In this document: positions 20,410 to 26,279 of the stretch, piece by piece
How positions within the stretch are numbered: position 1 is the first letter of the stretch
Layout of the letters: every line of letters starts with the position of its first letter
IMG/VR virus record: IMGVR_UViG_3300042923_001034
Coordinates: 1-26,279 of that record
Reading direction: 5' to 3' (one strand)
Length of the DNA stretch: 26,279 bases
Origin: a virus
The notes under the pieces: generated by a model
The model's input: only the letters and a program-made list of their open reading frames with translations
Told to the model about the DNA's origin: nothing
Databases searched by the model: none
Program-made: the position numbers and the translations under genes

Positions 20410-20802
20410 ATGTTAGACATAATTAAACATATAAAAGTTGATGGGAAAGAATACCCTGTAGCCTTCACATTTAATGTTATGGAGTCTGTACAAGAAAAAT
20501 ATGGTTCAATGAAAGAATGGGGAGAAGTATTGCAACCATCATCAGGAGAACCACGAATAAAAGATTTAAAATGGACCATGAAGGAATTTATCAATGAAGG
20601 CATTGACATCGAAAATGAAGAAAAAGGTGAAAAAAGAGAATTTGTTACAGAAAAGCAAGTAGGTAGGCTGATTTCATGCATTGGATTGTCAGAAATTACA
20701 TCTGCAATTCAAAATGTAACAGTTGAAAGTATGGTAACAAATGAAAAAAACGAGAAGACCACGCAGATGACGGAAGCGGATCCGGAGACGGAAATAGCTT
20801 AA
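20410..20802 (+). CDS. Tail assembly chaperone (gpG-like, unshifted product)
   Basis: A protein of 130 aa: IKHIKVDGKEYPVAFTFNVMESVQEKYGSMKEWGEVLQPSSG, then LKWTMKEFINEGIDIENEEK and EFVTEKQVGRLISCIGLSEITSAI, typical of phage tail assembly chaperones placed between tail tube and tape measure genes. Its last 16 residues follow a slippery A AAA AAC, so ribosomes can shift to make a longer product. TAGGAGGAC ribosome binding site. Confidence 0.85.
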   Translation: MLDIIKHIKVDGKEYPVAFTFNVMESVQEKYGSMKEWGEVLQPSSGEPRIKDLKWTMKEFINEGIDIENEEKGEKREFVTEKQVGRLISCIGLSEITSAIQNVTVESMVTNEKNEKTTQMTEADPETEIA

Positions 20803-21005
20803 TAGATTTTGCGTGGCTTTTACTTATGGGCAAGAAAATGGGCTTTACTGAAAAGCAAGTAGGGCATATGACATTTTATAAATTTGATAAGTTGTATCAG
20901 GCCTATAAAAATATTTTTGATCTAGAAAATAAATTGAAATATAACAGAACAACATACGCAGAACTGGAAAAAGAAGAGACACTAGATGATGCAATACCAT
21001 TCTAA
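20410..21005 (+). CDS. Tail assembly chaperone, -1 frameshift product (gpGT-like)
   Basis: If ribosomes slip back one base at A AAA AAC (20745-20751) the frame stays open to a TAA at 21003-21005: 114 residues of the upstream part plus 84 new ones, 198 aa in all. The new part begins REDHADDGSGSGDGNSLIDFAWLLLMGKK, continues GFTEKQVGHMTFYKFDKLYQAYKNIFDLENK and ends EETLDDAIPF. This is the usual T-extension of siphophage chaperones, made in a minority of translation events and needed for tail length control. The frame has no ribosome binding site of its own, so frameshifting is the simplest explanation. Confidence 0.85.
20745..20751 (+). promoter_or_regulatory. -1 programmed ribosomal frameshift site A AAA AAC
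   Basis: In the chaperone frame the codons are GAA AAA AAC, so the heptamer fits X XXY YYZ exactly. Slippage gives AAA AAA then CGA and 83 further sense codons. No strong stimulatory hairpin was obvious; a CGGATCCG palindrome lies about 30 nt downstream. Confidence 0.85.
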
Positions 21006-21025
21006 AAAGGAAGGAGGTAAAAATT

Positions 21026-23683
21026 ATGGCTTATGATATTGGACCCAAGATTGGCATTGAAGGTGAATCGGATTTTAGAAATGCAATAAAAAATATCAAC
21101 ACAAATTTAAAGACTCTTGGCACTGAAATGATGGCCGTTACATCTAAATTTGATAAAAATGAGCAAAGCACCGAATCATTAACTGCAAAAAATAAAGTAT
21201 TGAACAAACAGATTGACGAACAAAAAAATAAACTTTCAGAGCTTGAAAAAGGATTAGCAGCAAGTGCCGAAAAGTATGGACAAAACGATAACGTCACTCA
21301 AGGATGGAGACAAGCATTAAACAAAGCTACAGCTGATTTGAACAAAATGGAGCGTGAGCTGAAAAATAATACTGAAACCTTGGAAAAGTGTGACAAAGCT
21401 ACTGATGACATGGCTGAAGAAGTTAAAAGGTTTGGCAAAAATGCAGATGAAGCAGGGGAAAAAACTCTATCGTTTGGCGATATAATAAAAGCTAACCTTA
21501 TAAGTGAAGCGATAATAGGCGGAGTAAAAGCTTTGGGTTCTGCGATATTGGGAGTTGCCAAAAATATAGGCGAGTCAGTTCAAAATACATTAGATTATAG
21601 TGGATCTATATCTGACATGGCTAATAAAACAGGCGTAGGGGCAGAAGAACTACAAAAGTATGCATATGCTGCTCAAATGAGCGGAATGGAAATATCAACA
21701 CTAGAAGCTGCAATGATTAAGCAACAGAAGGCATTTGCAGATGCAACTACAGGCTCAAAGGCAGCAAGCGAAGCTTATAAAGAATTAGGAGTTAATATTG
21801 ATGGTATTTCTTCCGCTGAAGCTTTTGCACAGGTAATTACTAATTTAGCGGATATGACTGATACCACTAAGCAAAATGCTTTAGCAAATGATATATTTGG
21901 TAAATCTTATTCAGAATTAGCACCGCTTTTAAATGAGGGTTCAAGTGGAATTGAAGCTTTGAAGAAAAAGGCAGAAGAACTTGGAATTGTAATGTCTGAG
22001 GATGCAATAAATTCAGGTGAAGCTCTTGGAGATACTCTTGATACTCTCAAACTGACAACTGAAGGCTTAACTAATTCAGTTGTTACTATGCTTTTACCAG
22101 GACTTGCTAGTCTTGCAGAGGGTGCGACTACATACATGGCGGACTTTTCTACAGCTATTCAAGGAGCTAATGGTAATGCAGGGCAGATTGGAGAAATAAT
22201 AGGCGCTACATTAAGTGACTTGGCCAATAAATTTATTGAGAAATTACCTGAAATAGTTGAAGGTGCAAAATCAATAATTACATCTTTTGCAGGTGGAATA
22301 GTTGAAAATATTCCTATGATTTTAGTAACCGGCATGACAATTATAACAAATTTAGTTACTGGAATAATGCAAGAAATACCTGAAATTATACAAACAGGTT
22401 TAGGTGTTGTTCAATCATTAGTTAATGGAATTATAGGTGCAATACCTATGCTTATTCCTATAGCAATTTCAATTGTTACAGGCTTAGCGGATAATATAAC
22501 AGGTAATATAGGAACTATAGTTGATATGGGTATTGGGCTAATATTGGCCTTAGTTCAAGGTTTGGTAAGTTCCTTACCTACTTTGATACAGGAAGTACCT
22601 AGAATAATAAATGAATTTTCAAGTGCTATTTATGCTCAAGTACCTAAAATTCTTAAAACTGGCTTTGATATAATACTTATGCTAATAAAAGGAATTATTG
22701 ACAGTATTCCAACACTTGTGGCAAATATACCACAGATAATATTAGCTATAGTAAATGTTATAACCTTATATAACTGGGCAAGTCTTGGAAAATCTCTTAT
22801 AACCAAAATCGGTGAAGGAATAAGCGGTATGAAAGGCAATATAGGTACTATCGCTAAAGAATTAGCTGAATCTGTTATAAATGGTATTAAGAATATTTTT
22901 TCAGGTGGAGTTAATATAGGTAATTATCTCATTGAAGGCCTTTGGAATGGTATATTAGGTGCTAAAGATCTGCTGTTAAGTAAAGTAAAAGAATTTGCAG
23001 GCAGTATACTTGGCGCATTTGCAGAAAAATGGGGCATAGCATCTCCTTCAAAAGTAATGGCTGAATACGGCAAATATTTAGATGAAGGACTTGCAGAAGG
23101 GATAGAAGACAATTCAGATAAACCTCTAAGCGCAATGAATAGTGTAGCAAGCGGTATAAATGCAACTATTCAAACTATAACAGATACTGCCAATATAGCT
23201 GTAGAAGCTGTAAAAAACTTAGTATCTTCTGAAACGATGTCTAAAATTAACAAATATAATAGCTTAAGCAGTAGTAAAAAAGATTCAAGCAGAAAACAGT
23301 ACAATGAACAGGAGAAAAATTTTGAAAATTCGTATGATAAAGAAATAAGAGCATATTCCAAATTATATGATGTTGATTTAGAAGTTGCTAAAGAGATTCT
23401 TAAGAAAGATCTTAACTATGTCCCTAAATATGCTTCAGGTACTGCTTATCATCCAGGAGGTTTAGCCTGGGTTGGAGATAATGACAAAGAACTTGTAAGT
23501 TTGCCACGTGGGACACAGGTGTTTAATGAAGAACAGTTAAGTAATATGTTCAATAGAAAATCAATAACATTAAATTTGAATATAGGCACCTTAGTTGCTG
23601 ATGACTATGGATTAAAACAGCTTGAGAGAAAACTTAGCAGTGTTAGAATCGATGAAAATTATAGGTTAGGGGTGACAGGATGA
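21026..23683 (+). CDS. Tape measure protein
   Basis: A protein of 885 aa. N-terminal coiled coil (about 20-140, e.g. LNKQIDEQKNKLSELEKGLAA and LNKMERELKNNTETLEKC), a region with SYSELAPLLNEGSSGIEALKKKAEELG, a long hydrophobic central part with repeated GI-x-x-IP units (about 430-600: NGIIGAIPMLIPIAISIVTG, KGIIDSIPTLVANIPQIIL), the usual ASPSKVMAEYGKYLDEGLAEGI, and the C-terminal YASGTAYHPGGLAWVGDNDKELVSLPRG motif. By the common rule of about 0.15 nm per residue the tail would be near 130 nm. Runs from inner membrane penetration to tail length. It overlaps the next gene (ATGA). Confidence 0.95.
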   Translation: MAYDIGPKIGIEGESDFRNAIKNINTNLKTLGTEMMAVTSKFDKNEQSTESLTAKNKVLNKQIDEQKNKLSELEKGLAASAEKYGQNDNVTQGWRQALNKATADLNKMERELKNNTETLEKCDKATDDMAEEVKRFGKNADEAGEKTLSFGDIIKANLISEAIIGGVKALGSAILGVAKNIGESVQNTLDYSGSISDMANKTGVGAEELQKYAYAAQMSGMEISTLEAAMIKQQKAFADATTGSKAASEAYKELGVNIDGISSAEAFAQVITNLADMTDTTKQNALANDIFGKSYSELAPLLNEGSSGIEALKKKAEELGIVMSEDAINSGEALGDTLDTLKLTTEGLTNSVVTMLLPGLASLAEGATTYMADFSTAIQGANGNAGQIGEIIGATLSDLANKFIEKLPEIVEGAKSIITSFAGGIVENIPMILVTGMTIITNLVTGIMQEIPEIIQTGLGVVQSLVNGIIGAIPMLIPIAISIVTGLADNITGNIGTIVDMGIGLILALVQGLVSSLPTLIQEVPRIINEFSSAIYAQVPKILKTGFDIILMLIKGIIDSIPTLVANIPQIILAIVNVITLYNWASLGKSLITKIGEGISGMKGNIGTIAKELAESVINGIKNIFSGGVNIGNYLIEGLWNGILGAKDLLLSKVKEFAGSILGAFAEKWGIASPSKVMAEYGKYLDEGLAEGIEDNSDKPLSAMNSVASGINATIQTITDTANIAVEAVKNLVSSETMSKINKYNSLSSSKKDSSRKQYNEQEKNFENSYDKEIRAYSKLYDVDLEVAKEILKKDLNYVPKYASGTAYHPGGLAWVGDNDKELVSLPRGTQVFNEEQLSNMFNRKSITLNLNIGTLVADDYGLKQLERKLSSVRIDENYRLGVTG

Positions 23684-24012
23684 AACTAAATGGGATTGAG
23701 ATATTAGAACCTGAAGAATTAAAAGTTAATCCTGTAGAATATGGAGTCAGTGCCAGAACAGCTAGCGGAAGATATGTTAAAGACATAATAGCAATAAAAA
23801 ATAGTTACACATTAACATATAAAGGGTTAAAGCCAACGACTGCAGCAGTCTTTAAGAATGCTTACTTACCAGGGAATCCAGTGCCATTTGAATATAAAGA
23901 TTCTGATGGCATTAAAACTGTTCAGGTAAGTATAACATCATTGCCTTACAGTATTTTGAAGCATAATACTACACTTAATCAAAATGTTACTATTACGTTA
24001 GAAGAGGTGTAG
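23680..24012 (+). CDS. Small tail protein after tape measure (DUF6711-like?)
   Basis: A protein of 110 aa: MKLNGIEILEPEELKVNPVEYGVSARTASGRYVKDIIAIKNSYTLTYKGLKPTTAAVFKNAYLPGN then QVSITSLPYSILKHNTTLNQNVTITLEEV. It is beta-rich; its place between tape measure and hub fits a small distal-tail or connecting protein. The likeness to DUF6711 is from memory and uncertain. Overlaps tape measure by 4 bp. Confidence 0.65.
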   Translation: MKLNGIEILEPEELKVNPVEYGVSARTASGRYVKDIIAIKNSYTLTYKGLKPTTAAVFKNAYLPGNPVPFEYKDSDGIKTVQVSITSLPYSILKHNTTLNQNVTITLEEV

Positions 24013-24014
24013 AC

Positions 24015-25868
24015 ATGTATGAAGTAAGCGCAGGATCTAAGGAAAAAATTAAAGCTCAAACAAGGCGAATATATGGCAAGGTACAAATTGACTACACAGA
24101 TCCCTTCCTGGATCAGTCAATAAGTGTTACTGCAAACGAAGAAGCAAACATATGCTTCCCTGATCAGACCGCTGACAATATTCAGGAGCCGGCCGGTAAG
24201 ATAGCAAGTCTTGACGGCTCATGGGTGCTTGATGGTACCTATGTACTGGCTCCAACTTCTGATGAGGCAGCAACTCATCAAATGGGATGGTGGGGAAGCC
24301 AGCTGGCCGGATCCGGAGGAGCATTCAATGCACCCTATCCAACTTTGACAGTGACATTTTTATCAAGACCGATTACGAAGCTGAAGGTTGTCGGTGACGC
24401 TGCCAGGGGTGAGTATCCGGTGGACTTCACTATTAAGCTTTATGGCGCAGCTGATGTCTTGCTGCACACAGAATCTGTGGCGGTAAATTCACTCATATCG
24501 TGGAATAAAGTTTTGAGTAGTGCAATCACTCAGGTGATAAAAATGGTGCTTGAAATAACAAAATGGAGCCATGAGGTAAGACAATGCAAGATAGTTGAAT
24601 TCTTTACATCCATCCAGGAAGTATATGAAGGTGATGACATCCTTATGATCAACATGCTTGAGGAAAGGGAATTAGGGCAAGGGTCGCTGCCGGTTGGGAA
24701 TATCTCAGCCAATGAAATTGACATAAGGTTATATAATGCAAACAGAAAATTTGATGCCGGAAATACTCAAAGCCCATTGTATCAGACGTTAAAACAAAAC
24801 AGACGAATCAAAGCATGGTTAGGTGTGGATACAACAACTGGCAAAGAATATGTTCCTTTGGGTGTATTCTGGTCCGGTGACTGGAATGTGCCTGAACAGG
24901 ATGTGTATGCCCAGACTATCGGCAGAGACAGACTTGAAATGCTTAGAAAGTCAACATACAGCACTTCACAGGTGCAAATAAATCAGACATTATACAGTCA
25001 GGCCATTGCGGTATTGGAGGATGCCGGATTGACTGAAGAGGAATATTTTGTTGACACGGAGCTGCAGGATTATCTTGTTCCATACAGTTACTTTGAAGAC
25101 CAGTCGCATCGTGAGGCTCTAAGAAAGATAGCTGAAGCCTGCCTGGGACAGGTTTATTGTGACAGAAACGGAGTAATCAGAATCGAAGGTCCGTCATATT
25201 TACAGTCTCAGACTGTACCGGTTGATACTTTGACCGGGGACGATTACTTCAGCAAGGACAACCCTGTCAAGTGGAGTGAGGTTGCAAACTATATAGAAGT
25301 GGAAACACAGCCTTTACGCCCCGATGTGCTACAGGAAGTATACAGGTCAAACGAAGTCGTAAGCATTGCAGCAGGAGAAACAAAGACAGTCACAGCATAT
25401 TACAATAATGCTCCATGCATTAATGCTGCAGCAAGCATATCCGGAACAGGAGCCATTACAAGCGCAACATATTACGCCTGGGGAGCAACGGTTAAAGTCT
25501 ACAGTGCTGCTGAAGGTACATTTGAACTGACAATCAATGCGCAGCCATTGAAGATATTGAACAAGGACAAGGTGGTGCGCCAAGATACAGACTCAATAAT
25601 TGACATGGGTACCTTAAAATATACTTATCCAGGTAATCCTCTGGTCCAGACGGTGGCAGTTGCAGAAATCATTGCAGACAGGCTGCTTGCATATTACAAG
25701 AATCCACGAAGAGATGTTGAGGTGGACTGGAGAGGCAACCCTGCAATGCTCCTGGGAGACAGAATAACAGTGACAGATAAGCTGGAGCAGAATGATTACT
25801 TTGTAATTAAGCAGGAGCTGGAATTTAGCGGTGCATTGAATGCAAAATTAAGCGGAAGGAAGGTGTAA
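24015..25868 (+). CDS. Tail-tip/baseplate hub-like protein (prophage endopeptidase tail type)
   Basis: A protein of 617 aa. The N-terminal ~190 residues contain a carbohydrate-binding-like sandwich (DGTYVLAPTSDEAATHQMGWWGSQLAG, KLKVVGDAARGEYPVDFTIKLYGA). The middle has EVYEGDDILMINMLEERELGQGSLPVGNISANEIDIRLYN, then YVPLGVFWSGDWNVPEQDVYAQTIGRDRLEMLRKSTY and HREALRKIAEACLGQVYCDRNGVIRIE, which is the gp27/tail hub pattern. The C-terminal part ends MLLGDRITVTDKLEQNDYFVIKQELEFSGALNAKLSGRKV. GC is visibly higher here than in the genes on both sides, consistent with modular exchange. Likely the tail-tip hub that holds receptor-binding parts. Confidence 0.8.
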   Translation: MYEVSAGSKEKIKAQTRRIYGKVQIDYTDPFLDQSISVTANEEANICFPDQTADNIQEPAGKIASLDGSWVLDGTYVLAPTSDEAATHQMGWWGSQLAGSGGAFNAPYPTLTVTFLSRPITKLKVVGDAARGEYPVDFTIKLYGAADVLLHTESVAVNSLISWNKVLSSAITQVIKMVLEITKWSHEVRQCKIVEFFTSIQEVYEGDDILMINMLEERELGQGSLPVGNISANEIDIRLYNANRKFDAGNTQSPLYQTLKQNRRIKAWLGVDTTTGKEYVPLGVFWSGDWNVPEQDVYAQTIGRDRLEMLRKSTYSTSQVQINQTLYSQAIAVLEDAGLTEEEYFVDTELQDYLVPYSYFEDQSHREALRKIAEACLGQVYCDRNGVIRIEGPSYLQSQTVPVDTLTGDDYFSKDNPVKWSEVANYIEVETQPLRPDVLQEVYRSNEVVSIAAGETKTVTAYYNNAPCINAAASISGTGAITSATYYAWGATVKVYSAAEGTFELTINAQPLKILNKDKVVRQDTDSIIDMGTLKYTYPGNPLVQTVAVAEIIADRLLAYYKNPRRDVEVDWRGNPAMLLGDRITVTDKLEQNDYFVIKQELEFSGALNAKLSGRKV

Positions 25869-25870
25869 CT

Positions 25871-25978
25871 ATGTTTGAAACACCTAAGACAGATTGGACA
25901 TATAATAATGTACCTACCAAAGATGATTTTAACAGAATTGAGAAAAACATTAAATATTTGCAAGAATTATTAGGATAA
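25871..25978 (+). CDS. 35-aa protein, short paralogue of the next gene's N-terminus
   Basis: A frame of 35 codons: METPKTDW-like start (MFETPKTDWTYNNVPTKDDF) and end NRIEKNIKYLQELLG. It matches the first ~30 residues of the following gene (TPKTDW...DFNRIE.NI). The start follows the previous stop by 2 bp; AGGTGTAACT is a modest ribosome binding site. It may be a real small baseplate peptide or the remnant of a duplicated fibre gene. Confidence 0.65.
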   Translation: MFETPKTDWTYNNVPTKDDFNRIEKNIKYLQELLG

Positions 25979-25990
25979 AGGGGTGATTAA

Positions 25991-26279
25991 ATGCCATGGA
26001 CAACACCTAAAACGGACTGGGACACCAATCCTACTAATCCGCTTCCAAGTGATTTTAATAGAATAGAAGGCAACATTGATTTTTTAAACACTGATATTGA
26101 AACAAAAAAAGGGCTTATAGTTGATGCACTGAACAGTGTCGGAATAGCTGCACTAATAGCTGATACACATGTGCAACTGGCAAGCAAAATAACCGGTGCA
26201 GAAAAAACCGGCATAAGCATAATGCCTGGCACAGCAAACCAAGCAATCCCAAAAGGTATTTATGACACCGGAGGCGGCA
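25991..26279 (+). CDS. Tail fibre or baseplate protein, 3' end cut by window
   Basis: The frame is open to the right edge, 96 codons visible. Start: MPWTTPKTDWDTNPTNPLPSDFNRIEGNIDFLNTDIETKK; then LNSVGIAALIADTHVQLASKITGAEKTGISIMPGTANQAIPKGIYDTGGG. The TPKTDW-DFNRIE head and the later IPKGIYDTG-type motif are common at the N-terminus of clostridial phage fibre or baseplate proteins that bear receptor-binding parts. AAAGGGGTGATTAA upstream of ATG 25991. Confidence 0.75.
   Translation, partial: MPWTTPKTDWDTNPTNPLPSDFNRIEGNIDFLNTDIETKKGLIVDALNSVGIAALIADTHVQLASKITGAEKTGISIMPGTANQAIPKGIYDTGGG

Noticed and set aside
1-26279. tRNA, rRNA or insertion sequence genes
   Set aside because: No cloverleaf ending in CCA, no rRNA-like segment, and no transposase frame or terminal repeats were seen.

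Overview
The window is a stretch of a temperate siphophage genome (a prophage or a phage contig) from a low-GC Firmicute, most likely one of the Clostridia. The signs are AT-rich DNA, strong GGAGG-type ribosome binding sites, frequent TTG and GTG starts, and small phage proteins of types known from clostridial prophages. The layout is that of an HK97-fold phage with P27/Terminase_1 packaging. Both ends cut genes: an exonuclease gene on the left and a tail or fibre gene on the right. No lysis module and no full-length integrase is present, so both should lie outside.

Left part (1-2900) is the lysogeny module. A minus-strand membrane-anchored DEDD exonuclease with a BRCT domain is followed by a CI-like XRE repressor (minus) with its own terminator. 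A divergent switch region has two near-consensus promoters and three phased TCACAAA sites, and leads to a Cro-like XRE protein (plus). A convergent zinc-ribbon/DUF4145 gene with its own consensus promoter sits here as a moron.

The early operon (3006-9021, plus) carries many small proteins, a third XRE regulator and a 'replication terminator' family protein. It also has a Cys-rich protein and a replication initiator whose gene contains iterons plus an AT-rich stretch, a probable lambda-O-type origin. SSB and an ArpU/RinA-like sigma-fold late regulator follow. A long RNA hairpin lies at 5636-5701.

The junction region (9022-12600) holds a likely late promoter with a 10-bp-phased TGAGAC repeat and a minimal tyrosine recombinase. 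A 414-bp AT-rich region follows with two 35-37 bp inverted repeats that look like recombinase core sites. Next is an AT-rich NACHT (NLR-like) NTPase gene with its own promoter, operator-like palindrome and strong terminator: a candidate anti-phage defence cassette. An HNH endonuclease gene comes after it.

The late operon (12610-26279, plus) runs: putative packaging-site inverted repeat, TerS, TerL, portal, ClpP-type prohead protease, major capsid protein, and a small frameshifted pseudogene. It continues with head-tail connector, head closure, tail terminator candidate, HK97 gp10-like protein and major tail protein with a C-terminal Ig-like domain. The tail chaperone pair is expressed through a -1 frameshift on A AAA AAC. 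Tape measure, a small distal tail protein, a baseplate hub-like protein, a 35-aa duplicate of a tail-fibre N-terminus and the start of the real fibre gene complete the window.
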